Source: Diphasiastrum complanatum
Lineage: Eukaryota > Streptophyta > Lycopodiopsida > Lycopodiales > Lycopodiaceae
Direction: 5' to 3'
NCBI GenBank assembly: GCA_029204225.1
Contig: CM055102.1
Location: forward strand, 31,426,607 to 31,490,606
Length of the DNA stretch: 64,000 nt
Shown here piece after piece: positions 24,776-36,800 of this stretch. The notes under the pieces were generated by a model, which saw nothing but the letters and a program-made list of their open reading frames with translations, made no database searches and was not told the origin of the DNA. Each line of letters opens with the position of its first letter. Position 1 is the first letter of the stretch. Made by a program: the position numbers and the translations under genes.

Positions 24776-26620
24776 ATGGCGTGCAGGAGCTCTCCTGATC
24801 AAGCAAGATCAGAATCCTGTGTGAAATCATGGGTGCGCGGAAGCCTTTTGGGAGCGGGAGCTTTTGGCAAAGTAAATCTAGCCTTGAACAGAGAGAATGC
24901 GGAGCTCTTTGCAGTGAAATCAGCGGAATGCAGCCTCACCGCTGAGGCAGGTTACTTAGCAATACGGAATGAACAAGAAGTACTTCAAAGCCTCGATTCG
25001 CCCTTCGTAGTAGGCTTTCTGGGAAGCGATAGATCTGTAGAAAATGGGAAATCTATGCACAATATTTTTCTGGAATACATGCCGGGAGGCAGCTTGGCTG
25101 ATCTGATGAAAAAGTTTGGTGGGAGCCTTGATGAGCAGCTCATCCGTGCTTACACGAAGGGAATCCTGCAAGGCATCCAGTACATCCACAGCCAAGGCGT
25201 AGTGCACTGTGACATTAAGGGAAAGAACGTGCTGGTTGGATCTACAGGCATAAAGCTTGCTGATTTTGGAGCTGCAAAACGAGTTCGAGAAGATGACAGC
25301 TCCAGTGAATGCCCGACTGTGATCACGGGTACTCCTTTGTGGATGGCGCCTGAGGTGGTGCGACAAGAGGAGCAAGGCACTGCTTCAGACATATGGTCCT
25401 TGGGATGTACAGTAGTGGAGATGGCAACAGGCAAAGCTCCCTGGAACGCGCTGCACAGCCTGAACAATCCCTTTGTAGCTCTATATCACATTGGATGCAG
25501 CAATGAAGTGCCAGATTTGCCAGCAGCATTGTCTGAGGAGGGGAAAGACTTCCTGCAGAAGTGCTTCCGTAGAGATCCACGGGAGCGGTGGACCAGCGCG
25601 CAGCTCTTGCAGCATTCTTTTGTCACGAAAGCTCTGCCTATCGAAACACCACAGGCACTGCCTCTTTCACCCAAAAGTGTGCTGGATCAAAACTGGGACA
25701 GCCAAAACTCATCAATCGGGAAGTCTGTTCCAATAATATCATTGGAAAAGAGGCCTTCATTTGGGACACCTTTACGTGGAAATGGTGAGGCAGATTGGAG
25801 AATGGCTGCAGTGCCCAGGTTTGAGGATCCAGAAGCAGAGGGCGGGAGTTGGTGGAGTAGTTCCCCTTTCAGTCCCCCTGCTGGGAAATGGATCGTAGTG
25901 CACTCACCAAAGAGCTCCTTGCCTTCTTCTGACCCTGTTCGTGTCTTCTCAGATTTTATCACCCAACCGAAACTACATCTTTCAAAGTCGTTTGGATCAT
26001 CTTCTAAGCAATCTGTTTCTGCCAATAGACAGAGCTCTGTTTCCTCCATTGATATTTCACAGCAGCAAGATGATACAGATCCTGCTTCTGTTACAGAATC
26101 CGATCTGTATTTAAGTATTTCTCAAATGATAGTGGATAGAATTGAGATTCCGAATATGGAAGAATCTTCTACTCTGAAAGAGCAGTATTCATTACTCGTG
26201 ATTATTCACGATGCAGTATCTCTACACAATGTCATGTCTTCTCAGACATGTGAGAGAGGGAATGAATCAACCAACACTGCAGATCAAAACCCATGTTGCA
26301 GACCTTTTGTAAAGAGTATATGGCACTGTTTATGCAGCTTCAAAATGAAGCCAGTGTATGGGTCTTTGGGTTTTATTCTACCCCTTATGGTGCTTACAGC
26401 TGAGCGAAGTAGTCTTTTTGTATCATACGTTGCAATAGCCAGCAGAAGCTGGACTGAAAATTGTTCACTCTTTGGATTGGAAGAAAATAAAATGGGCTAT
26501 ATTTGGAATATCTGTGCTGATGATGCTCTATTGTTTTCTTTTTCTGTATATTTTTATATGTTCTTAGGTTGCGTCTTCGAACTTTATACTTGTTTTTCAG
26601 CTCCCAAGCAGGTTCATTAG
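24776..26620 (+). CDS. MAPKKK (MEKK-type) protein kinase, single exon
   Basis: The ATG at 24776 (AAGCCATGGC context) starts a 614-residue intronless protein. The kinase domain spans about residues 19-283: glycine loop GAGAFG (26-31), ATP lysine K48, catalytic loop HCDIKGKN (D146, K148, N151), DFG (163-165) and GTPLWMAPEV (185-194), the G-T-P-x-W-M-A-P-E-V signature of MEKK-type MAPKKKs. HCD replaces HRD, as is common in plant MAPKKK13-21 relatives. It would phosphorylate MAPK kinases in stress or hormone cascades; relatives in Arabidopsis (MAPKKK17/18 group) are ABA-responsive single-exon genes. The C-terminal 330 residues are Ser-rich, low in known motifs, and end in a hydrophobic stretch; composition becomes AT-rich after about 26400, so the true end could differ (splice-like TTTTTCAG near 26600). 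It is the only convincing intact host gene here. Confidence 0.9.
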   Translation: MACRSSPDQARSESCVKSWVRGSLLGAGAFGKVNLALNRENAELFAVKSAECSLTAEAGYLAIRNEQEVLQSLDSPFVVGFLGSDRSVENGKSMHNIFLEYMPGGSLADLMKKFGGSLDEQLIRAYTKGILQGIQYIHSQGVVHCDIKGKNVLVGSTGIKLADFGAAKRVREDDSSSECPTVITGTPLWMAPEVVRQEEQGTASDIWSLGCTVVEMATGKAPWNALHSLNNPFVALYHIGCSNEVPDLPAALSEEGKDFLQKCFRRDPRERWTSAQLLQHSFVTKALPIETPQALPLSPKSVLDQNWDSQNSSIGKSVPIISLEKRPSFGTPLRGNGEADWRMAAVPRFEDPEAEGGSWWSSSPFSPPAGKWIVVHSPKSSLPSSDPVRVFSDFITQPKLHLSKSFGSSSKQSVSANRQSSVSSIDISQQQDDTDPASVTESDLYLSISQMIVDRIEIPNMEESSTLKEQYSLLVIIHDAVSLHNVMSSQTCERGNESTNTADQNPCCRPFVKSIWHCLCSFKMKPVYGSLGFILPLMVLTAERSSLFVSYVAIASRSWTENCSLFGLEENKMGYIWNICADDALLFSFSVYFYMFLGCVFELYTCFSAPKQVH

Positions 26621-27854
26621 ACGTTTGTTATTCTGTAAACAGGGAGCCTGAATGGCTGTCATTTGATGAGCACTTCAAATATTATCGTTGTAATAATTCG
26701 TATAGGCAAGGCCTTAGAGCATCAATTATTGTCAAGTTGTTAATCTTTGATTCTAGAGGATGTAGCTGTGAAGTTTACTCAGCAGAGTCTACAAGGAATG
26801 TTTTAAATATGAGAACAAGTTTTCTTGCTTGTGTTCTTTTGTGGCCTCTCAATCACCTTGCTCTGTTAAATTCAAGTACTCGCAATACGATGGACTTTTT
26901 TATCTCACTGATCAAATACGAAAACTGCTGCGCCCTCCTCTAATTCTCTATTTTACTCATATTATTGAAACCTATTTAAATTCCTTTGAAGCTTTGAGAA
27001 CATATAACAGTAGATGACAGGACCCACACAACAATTGATTTTTCATGGTTCTAAATAGGGGATGCAATGATTGCTAAAAGAGATCACAACTCACTACCAA
27101 GGTAGATTGTGCATAATGCACCCAAAAATCTAAGGAAAGCTTTCAACTCATCACTAGTGTATCGTCAACCAGCACAATAGCTTATATGAATTTAATACTC
27201 AACATCCCCTTAACCCTACAAATATAATATCAAAATGCTATATAATGTTTGTGTAATTCTTGTAGTTGCTCATCATCTTAAATGGTGGCTTACGCACTCT
27301 TTAAACAAAGTCATCCTAGATTTTTTTCATAATATTAGGATTTTGGAATGGTTTTTGAGAGGTAGCATGAATTTGCTCCTTAGAGAAGCCATGGCTACAA
27401 AGGCTTAAAGCCTTCCACCTCGACTACACATGCATTAGATCCATAAATTGCGCAACAACTCTAGATGCAATTTTTTCTTAATTGCAACTGTTAGTTACTT
27501 TGCATTGGCAATCATTGTTGCAAACAAAAAATAACAAATGATTGCATTCACTGTACTACAATATGGTTGGACCTAGAGAAACGTGTTATCTTTTATTTGG
27601 AAAAAGTATGGTTAAAACCTTGCACTGCTTTGACAAATGTCAAATTACTCCTCCATTCAAGTTCTAACATGCTTGAAAGTTGAGAGATGTCTAAGTTTGC
27701 ATGTAAGTTTCTAGCTATGACTTTATGGATAACGCAACTGTAATACCGAATTGGCTTCTAAAATCTAAAATAATGGGTCCAAAGAAGAAAAAATCAATCA
27801 AAATAAGATTCTAGGGCATAGATTTTCTTAAATGTTTTCAAAGATTTGTCTCAA
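26621..27854. other. 3' flank of the kinase gene, non-coding
   Basis: AT-rich. Probably includes the kinase 3' UTR; no other gene seen. Overlapping short ORFs to 27017 have no domain. Confidence 0.45.
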
Positions 27855-27859
27855 CTATC

Positions 27860-28779
27860 TGTTGTAAAGCTGACTTGGGTGCACCCAGCGTGCCCTGTAA
27901 GACTCAAAGGGGTGACACTCCCTAAGGTCCCAGAGCAAGTTAGAATGTCAAGGACTGAGCCTCCGACCTGTGGTGAGCCAGTCAAGTAGTCACAAAGTCA
28001 TGAGCTAGCTCTGGAGCTCGAGTCATGGCCTAGTCAGGAAAGCAGGTTGATTCGGCCGCCGGGACGGCTCCCGGGACCCATGTCCGGGAGCCAGACTGAT
28101 TCTGCCAGGCTTGCTAGGCTTAATCAGCAAAATAAAAACTAAGTCCTAAAAAGCGTGCTTTACCAGAAAGCACTATGTTTCAAACCAGAGGGGGTGCGCC
28201 GAATCACAGCAGAACTATAGGGGGAGTCCGACAGACAGAAACTTGGGCAGCTCAACCAGCGCCAGGAATCCAGTCGCCAGGTCTCAGCTCCCTCTACCAG
28301 CACGAGCCAGGCACAATGCCCAGCACGTGTTGGTGGCCCCGAGACCGGTCAGTCTATGTATGAATGTATCCTCTTCCAAATCTAATAAAGTTGATCCTTG
28401 GGGATGATTACCATTTCGGTTTCGCCTCCGGGACTGGTCCAAGTGGAAGGACCCTTACTACAACCTTTTTGCGTCGCTGGCGCCTAAGGGTCCCTGTCAT
28501 CGACATGGGGCTTGCCGCTATGCCAATTGGTCAGTTTGGCGACCACTATGCCTTGGGTTTCATGTGTGGCTTGTCTTTGCCTTTGGTTACCTTTTGGGGA
28601 CGGATTCTGAGTTGGCTTTCGGGTTGGTTGGGATTCCAGTTTTCTTAAGTCTGAATGGTTAAGCTTGTTACGTTTCTGAGTTGGCTTTTACGTAAGTGCA
28701 TGATGAATGAATGTTAGACTTAAGCGCGTGTTGGGGAAACCGCTCAAGTCCCAGCGCCCTTTGAGGCGCCGGCGCAACA
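27860..28779 (+). mobile_element. Solo LTR of the chromovirus family (920 bp)
   Basis: It starts TGTTGTAAAG and ends GCGCAACA and matches, over its full length, the 5' LTR at 32278-33195. A 5-bp target duplication CTATC flanks it (27855-27859 and 28780-28784), proving a complete solo LTR left by recombination between two LTRs. A polyadenylation signal AATAAA lies near 28383. ORFs inside are not genes. Confidence 0.92.
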
Positions 28780-28784
28780 CTATC

Positions 28785-29544
28785 AAATTCTTAACTTCTT
28801 TGGCGTTTATGGTGTACGGTATGTTGACTATGTTCTCTGTATATCTTCTTTGCATTTGCTATAGCGTACAATATATTGTGTACCTCCCAAGTAGGCCACA
28901 ACACAGACGATCAAAATTCTCCAAATGGCAACCCAAAAGTAGGTCATGGCAAAAAGGAGCACAAGTCTCCGAATGTCAACTTGTCAAGACTCAATGGTCT
29001 AACAAACGGGACTCCATCGAGCCTATAAATTCATGGGCATTCAAGCTTAAACTCTTTCTTTTAATGCCTTTTCGCCTCAACTCTTTTATCCCAAAAAAAC
29101 ATTTCTCTCGGGTTAGGTATAACTGCGCTGATTCCTTTCTTTTCTTAGGAAAAAGCTCTGTTCGAAGACCCATAACTGTTGAGTGTTGTTTTGCATTAAC
29201 ATAAAACGTACGAAAGGTCGGTGAGTTTCTCCAGCAAAACCGTGCTGAAATTTATCTCTACCATCATATAGAAATCTTTTTTTACATCTTTCATGATAAA
29301 AGGGTGCTCATTGCTACTAGCCACAACTTCACAAGCCTCATGCTTCACCGAAGTACCGCACCGGGAATTGCGACCCCTTGCTCATATCATGCAAATTTCA
29401 ATGATTCCACGTTACTGACCTTCTGAAGCTAAGTATATCTTCTCTGAAAATCGTCCCCCTTTCTAGCCAATCTAACCCTCCCTTATTCTAGCCAATCTAC
29501 TGACCCAGATACCAGACGAATTTTAGTATCCACATCCAAATTTC
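28785..29544. other. Non-coding DNA
   Basis: No recognisable gene. The ORF running out of the solo LTR into this segment (28707-29204) is an artefact of the junction. Confidence 0.4.
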
Positions 29545-30815
29545 AACTCCACCATTACTGGGCATTGGACAAATGGCACAAACGGATGGGCTAATAACAG
29601 CTAGCTGCTAGAGTTGAGGAAGAGGATCGCAAACAGAAACAAATACAAAAAAAACCTCCACCATTACTTGGCAGTGGGCAATGGCCACAAATGGATGGGT
29701 TAACAGCCTAACAGTTAGCTGCGACAGTTGAGGAAGAGGCTCACAAACAGAAACAAAAACAAAGCAATAAAAAAACTCCACCATTACTGGGCAGTGGGCA
29801 ATGGGCTAGTAACAGCTAGCTGCTACAGTTGAGGAAGAAGCTCGCAAACAGAAACAAAAACAATGCAAAAAAATCCTCCACCATTACTGGGCAGTGGGCA
29901 ATGGGCTAATAACAGCTAGCTGCTACAATCGAGGAAGAGGCTCGCAAACAGAACCAAAAACAATGCAAAATTAAAAACCTCCACAATTACTGGGCAGTGG
30001 GCAGTGGGCATTGGCAATGGGCACAAATGGATGGGCTACCTAACAGCTAGCTGCTACAGTTGAGGAAAAGGCTCGCAAGAAACAAAAATGATACAAAAAA
30101 AAAAAACCCCCACCATTAGTGGGCAGTGGGCAATGGGCTAATAACAGCTAGCTGCTACAGTCGAGGAAGAGGCTCGCAAACAGAACCAGAAACAATGCAA
30201 AATTAAAAGCCTCCACAATTACTGGGCAGTGGGCATTGGGCAATGGGCACAAATGGATGGGCTACCTAACAGCTAGCTGCTATAGTTGAGGAAAAGGCTC
30301 GCAAGAAACAAAAACGTGCAAAAAAAAAACGTCCACCATTACTGGGCAGTGGGCAATGGGCTAATAACTAGTAACACCTAGCTGCCTCAGTTGAGGAAGA
30401 GGGTCGCAAACAGAAACAAAAGCAACGCAAAACTAAAAAAACCTCCACCATTAGTGCAAGTGGGCAATGCGGCCAATGGGCACAAACCGCCTAACAGCTA
30501 GCTGCTACGGTTGAGGAAGAGGCTTGCAAACAGAATCAAAAACAATGCACGAAAAACAAGCTCCACCATTACTGGGCAGTGGGGCAATGAGCAGGAATGG
30601 ATGGGCCAATATTATAATAACAGCAGCCAGCTACTGCTACAGTTGAGGAAGGGGCTCGCAAACAGAAACCAAAACAAAGCAAAAGCTAAAACTCCACGGC
30701 AGGAAATTAGGAATAGACGGGCCAAACAGTAGCTACAGTCGAGGAGGAGGAGGAGCCAGGAGCCTGGCCTCTGGAGGAGGCTCGCAAACAGAAACAAAAA
30801 CAATGCAAAAACAAA
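29545..30815 (+). repeat. Satellite of about 115 bp, 11 units
   Basis: Units begin CTCCACCATTACTGGGCAGT at about 29546, 29656, 29776, 29875, 29978, 30107, 30210, 30330, 30442, 30560 and 30691. Each has CAGTGGGCAATGGGC, the palindrome CAGCTAGCTG, GAGGAAGAGGCTCGCAAACAG and an A-rich tail. Length varies from about 100 to 130 bp through small indels. Units 4-5 and 6-7 repeat as a pair of about 232 bp. The last unit is the most diverged. No ORF spans it. Confidence 0.92.
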
Positions 30816-31149
30816 GAAAAAAAAACATGAGCACGATGCATTGCCGAGTTTGTGAGGGAGGCCGCAGGTGGGCAGACGCGAGAGCCAATGGGAATTGAAG
30901 GGCGTCGGCCGATTGGAGTGGGTGTCACATCCCATCCGCCGCAGGCGGCAGCCTAACTCCCACAATTTGCAACTTGCAAGTCAAGTCGCGAGGGCGACGG
31001 AGTCGGGACTCCGCAACTCCGGGAGTCGGAAAACTCAGATTCTCCTATGTCACGCACGTGCTAGCCACCCTCATAGGCTCCTCCACCCCCCAATCCCATT
31101 GCACCTCACTCCAAACTTTAGGGAAACTTTGAGCCACCGGATTTTACAC
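30816..31149. other. GC-richer non-coding flank of the satellite
   Basis: Contains short palindromes such as CCGCCGCAGGCGG near 30940. A 221-codon ORF crosses it but its second half is a translated duplication. Confidence 0.4.
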
Positions 31150-31480
31150 CACACAACCCTCATCCAACTGTGGAGACTGCCTCTCATGACTGCCTCTCAT
31201 CTCTGCTCTCACCATGTATCCACCATAAATACCAATCTTCACCCTTGGATGAGGGTGAGATCTTGCTTCCACCCTCGCCTTGGTGCAAATTATGCTCCTC
31301 CTCAGTTTTGGTTGGGTTTCCCTCATCCAGCTATGGAGAATGATTCTCAAATGCTCTCATCTCATTATCTATCCACCATAAATATCTCCACCCTTGGACA
31401 AGGCCGAGATCCTGCCTCCACCCTCGGGCTGGTGCAAATTATGCTCCTCCTGAGTTTTGGGTCGGGTTCCCGAATAGTAT
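31150..31480 (+). repeat. Tandem duplication of about 165 bp
   Basis: The segment CCCTCATCCAACTGTGGAGA ... TATCCACCATAAATA ... GGTGCAAATTATGCTCCTCC appears twice, at about 31157-31320 and 31321-31478. A second short duplication (CATTCCAAAGTTTT.G.T.GGGTGCTCCT) follows at 31500-31590. Confidence 0.85.
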
Positions 31481-31590
31481 GCAAGTCAACACCGGCCGCT
31501 CATTCCAAAGTTTTGGTTCGAGTGCTCCTATAATTCGTATGTCAACGTTGTTCCAAAGTTTTTGAGTTGGGTGCTCCTCTAGTATATATG

Positions 31591-32122
<532 letters not shown>

Positions 32123-32277
32123 CACTTTAGTATATTGGTTCTATGAGATTCATACTCTCGTCTTATTTTTTATTTTTTTTGCATAACGTAAAGATACTAG
32201 TATAATTTTCACAAATGTACAAGTACAAAATAAAGTCAGCAGCCCAAGGCCGCAAATGTCAGACCCCAAGTAGGGGG

Positions 32278-33195
32278 TGTTGTAAAGCTGACTCAGGTGC
32301 ACCAAAATGCCCTGTAAGACTCTAAGGGGTGACACTCCCTAAAGGTCCCAGAGCGAGTTAGGAAGTCAAGGACTGAGCCTCCGACCTGTGGTGAGCCAGT
32401 CAAGTAGTCACAAGTCATGAGCTAGCTCTGGAGCTCGAGTCATGGCCTAGTTAGGAAGCAAGTTGATTCTACCGCCGGGACGGCTCCCGAGACCCATGTT
32501 CGGGAGCCAGACTGATTCTGCCAGGCTTGCCAGGCTTAATCAGCAAAATAAAAACTAAGTCCTAAAGAGCGTGCTTTACCAGAAAGCACTATATTTCAGG
32601 ACAGAGGGGGTGCGCCGAATCACACCAGAACTATAGGGGGAGTCCGGCAGACAGAAACTTGGACAGCTCAACCAGCGCTAGGAATCCAGTCGCCAGGTCT
32701 CAGCTCCCTCTACCAGCACGAGCCAAGCACAATGCCCAGCACGTGTTGGTGGCCCCGAGACCGGTCAGTCTATGTATGAATGTAACCTCTTCCAAATTTA
32801 ATAAAGTTGATCCTTGGGGATGATTACCATTTCGGTTTCGCCTCCGGGACTGGTCCAAGTGGAAGGACCCTTAGCACAACCTTTTTGCGTTGTCGGCGCC
32901 TAAGGGTCCACGTCACCGACGTGTGGCTTGCCACTATGCCATTTGATCAGTTTGGCGACCACTATGCCTTGAGTTCCATGTGTGGCTCGTCTTTGCCTTT
33001 GGTTACCTTTTGGGGACGGATTCTAAGTTCGCTTTCGGGTTGGGTGGGATTCCAGTTTTCTTAAGTCTGAATGGTTAAGCTTGTTACGTTTCTAAGTTGG
33101 CTTTTACATAAGTGCATGATGAATGAATGTTAGACTTAAGCGCATGTTGGGGAAACCGCTCAAGTCCCAGCGCCCCTTGAGGCACCGGCGCAACA
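32278..33195 (+). repeat. 5' LTR of chromovirus element (918 bp)
   Basis: TGTTGTAAAG...GCGCAACA, nearly identical to the solo LTR at 27860 and to the truncated 3' LTR at 37581. A polyadenylation signal AATAAA lies near 32800, leaving a long U5 of about 390 bp. The primer site follows two bases after the end. Confidence 0.95.
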
Positions 33196-33197
33196 TG

Positions 33198-33210
33198 TGG
33201 TATCAGAGCC
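33198..33210 (+). other. Primer-binding site, tRNA-iMet type
   Basis: TGGTATCAGAGCC, exact, two bases after the 5' LTR. Confidence 0.9.
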
Positions 33211-33299
33211 GACTAGCCGGTCAACTACACAAGTCTCACAGGGAGGACTACTTTTTGGGATTTTTCAAGACAGCCGTTGTGCAAGGTGTTGCCCACAGT

Positions 33300-33645
33300 G
33301 TAAGAGGACTTGATGAGTCAATGTGCTGCCCTTGAGGTGTAAGCACGGTCAGTTATCGCGGTTCGGGCCTGGCTCCGTCTGCACGTAGGACAGATGAGGC
33401 AAAGTGTTGCCTAGGTAGGTGAAAGCACGGTCTGTGCCTTGTGGGGTGCGGGGTGATATATTCGAACTGTACGGGTTAACCATTGATACAGAGATGCTGC
33501 TCGAATTTGGGTGTAAAGCACGGGTGGTTAGCTGCCGGTGCGGGATAGCTGCCGATCGTTTAACTATAAGGGCTATCGACCAGATTTGGTGGGGCGTGAC
33601 TGAGGCAATGTGCTGCTTAATGGTGAAAGCACAGATGGTTGGATG
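33300..33645 (+). repeat. Leader repeats with GGTGAAAGCAC motif
   Basis: Four degenerate copies of AA.GTG(C/T)TGC...GGTG(T)AAAGCACGG occur at about 33320, 33400, 33490 and 33605, about 85-110 bp apart, between primer site and pol. In retroelements this region carries packaging and dimerisation signals; the function here is inference. Gag should lie in this interval and is missing. Confidence 0.65.
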
Positions 33646-33868
33646 GATATATCCCGTGGGCTAATTCTGTGATAGATTTGTGTGGGCACAACTAGGCAAA
33701 GGTCCTACGTCCAGTCTCAAGGGGAATGTAACTTGAGAGGGATCCTCTGTTTAGCTTTGGTTGGTATGTTTGTTTGTGGTGTGCTTGCCTGGACTGAATT
33801 ATCCCTGCCTACTTGTTTTGATAAAGGTGATCTGATCTAGTTGGGAGTTGTGAGAGGAGCTTACATCT

Positions 33869-36800
33869 GTGAGTGGACGACACACAAGTATGGAAAGGAA
33901 CTTCCATGGGGCAACCCCCAAGACTGGTTCAAGATTGTTATTCTTATCAGGGAAGATCGCGGGCAGGAAGTCAGATTTCATGATCAACTCCGGAGCTTCA
34001 CATAACTATATCTCAAGGAGCGTAGTGGAACAATTCAGCTTGCCGACCAGGAATGTTACATCTACTCTCAAGGTAGAAACAGCGAAGGGAGCACTAGACG
34101 CAGACAAAGCGACATTGAACATCGCGGTGCAGATTGGAAGATGGAAGGCTAAACTTAGTTTTCTGATTTTAGAGATGGATGCCTTCGATGTGATTTTGGG
34201 GTTCCCTTGGTTAAATGAACACTGTATCGCAGTTTTGGGTAGGAGCTCAAACTTGGTCCTCTTGGATTACAAGGGACAAATCTGCGTGACAAAAGCCCTG
34301 CCTGGTGGAAATGCTAAGGGTACCGATATTGAACAAAATTTGGTTGCAGCATTAGCGATGAAAAGAATGGCGAAAGGGAAAAGGTCAAAGTGCTTTCTTT
34401 GCATCTGCCGAGAAGTCCCAGAAGGGAAAAGCGTGCGACAAGAAAACTTGCCAAAAGAAGTGGCAGATCTGCTAGAAGAATTTAGCAATGTGTTTCCGAA
34501 GGAACTCCCAGCTAAGATACCTCCTCGAAGACCAGTGGACCATAAAATTGAGTTGGTACTAGGAACGGAACCAACTTCACGAGCACCCTACAGAATGTCA
34601 CAAGAGGAGTTGGCGGAACTGAAACACCAACTTGGTGAATTGATAGACAAAGGTTTTATTAGACCTAGAGCTTCACCTTTTGGAGCCCCAATGTTGTTCG
34701 TGGAAAAGGCGGACAAAACTCTTCGCATGTGTGTGGATTACCGCATGCTTAACAAGAGTACCATCAAGAACAAGTATCCCATGCCTTGAATTGATGACCT
34801 GTTCGACCAGCTCAAACATGCCAAATATTTTAGTCGAATAGATCTCAGATCTGGATATCATCAAATTCGAATAGCTAAAGGTGATGAGCACAAAATGGCG
34901 TTTCAAACACGGTATGGGAGTCACGAGTTCCTGGTGATGCCATTCGATCTAACAAACGCACCAACCACTTTTTGCACGTTGATGAACAATATTTTTCAAG
35001 ACTGCCTAGTTGAATTTGTCATTGTGTACATCAATGACATATTAGTATTTAGCCGGAGCCTCAAAGATCACATTAAATATTTAAGGACAGTTCTCCAACG
35101 ACTGAGGAGGAACTGCTTGTTCACGAAAAGAGAGAAATGTGAGTTTGTGGTGGAGGAAGTTGATTTCCTTGGACATGTTATAGGCTACGGACGGATTTGA
35201 ATGGATCCTAAGAAGGTCAAGGCCATCTTGGACTGGCTAGCACCTAAAACGGTTCATGGCTTCAAATCCTTTCTGGGGCTATGTAATTTTTACAGGAGAT
35301 TCATTGAGGCATTTAGCAAAATTGTGACACTGTTGTTGAAGCAGACCAAGACTCATCTAAAATTGACATGGACACCAGAATGTGAAGCATCGTTCCAAGA
35401 ACTAAAGCGACGAATCACTCAAGAACCCATTCTTGCCCTACCGGACTTTAGCAAACCTTTTGAAATACATACAGATGTGTTACTCTTTGGTATTGGGGCC
35501 GTGTTGATGCAAGAGGGAAAACCAGTTGCATATTTTTCAAAGAAATTGAGTGATGTAGAACGACGATGGCAACTCATGAAAAAGAAATGGTTGCAGTCAT
35601 ACAAGCAATGGAGCATTGGAGACATTATGTGGCAGGAAAGCCTTTTAAGGCGTTCACTGACAACGTATCACTTAAGTACTTCTCATCCCAAGGTATGCTC
35701 ACGCCAAAGCAGATGCGATGGCAAAAATTTCTCTCGAAATTCAATATAGACATTCTACATATGGCGAGAAAGAATAATGTGGTAGCAGATGCACTCAGAA
35801 GACAGGAGCACTTGATGGCGACGGTTTCAACCCAGGTGACCGGTCTACTCCAAGAAATCAAAGAGAACTATGGTGCAGATGCGTTGGCTAAGAATCTAAT
35901 GATCGAATTTCAGCTGGGAAAGCCTTGTAAACATTTCACTTGGAAAGACCAAATGGTTGTTTATAAACAATGCAGAGTATATGTTCCAGACAACACCAAC
36001 TTAAAAATCTTGAGGGAGCATCATGACATACTAGCCACCGGACATCCAGGGGTGAATCACATGTATGAACTTCTCAAGAGAGGCTTCTATTGGCCAGATA
36101 TGTGGGCAGATGTTGAATCCTATGTGCAAACTTGTCCTACATGTCAACAAGTGAAGGTGGAACCGCTAGCCCCAGCAGGACTACTCCAGCCATTACCAGT
36201 ATCAGCATACCCTTGGGACTCGGTGAGCATGGATTTTATTGTTCAACTACCACGTTGCCAAGGTTTCGACTCGATTTATGTGGTGGTTGACCGTTTTCCA
36301 AAACAAGCTCACCTTGTACCAACTAAGAGTTTAGTGACAGTCAAAGAAGTGGCAAGGTTATTTTCAAATGTGTCTTCAAATACCATGGCCTGCCTAGAAC
36401 GATTATTTCTGATTGAGACACCAAGTTCGTAGGAAAGTTTTGGACTTGTCTTTTTCACCTCATGGGAACTTGACTAAATTTCAGCACTACTTATCACCCT
36501 CAAACAGATGGGCAGACTGAGTGAGCCAATCGATAGATTGAACAATATTTACAAAATTATGTCGCTTGGGACCAATCCGATTGGGTCAGCTACTTGGATA
36601 TCCTCGAGTTTGCGCATAACAACCAAGTGAACAGATCTACTGGAAAGGCACCCTTTGAGATAAGCAATGGTCAGTTACCAATTGTTCCGAGCTCTTTTCT
36701 TACAGGCGTGCAAGAAACTTCGGTACCCACTGTGGAGGAATTCATCAATGAGTGGCACACAAAGCTTACAGAGGTGAAGGCATTCTTGGAGCAATCACAA

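Noticed and set aside
28707-29204. 165-codon ORF
   Set aside because: It starts inside the solo LTR and runs over the insertion boundary, so it is not an ancestral gene.
29545-30815. CRISPR-like array
   Set aside because: Units are contiguous tandem repeats without unique spacers, in a eukaryotic genome.
30868-31533. 221-codon plus-strand ORF
   Set aside because: Its second half is a translation of a tandem DNA duplication, there is no motif, and it lies in repeat DNA.
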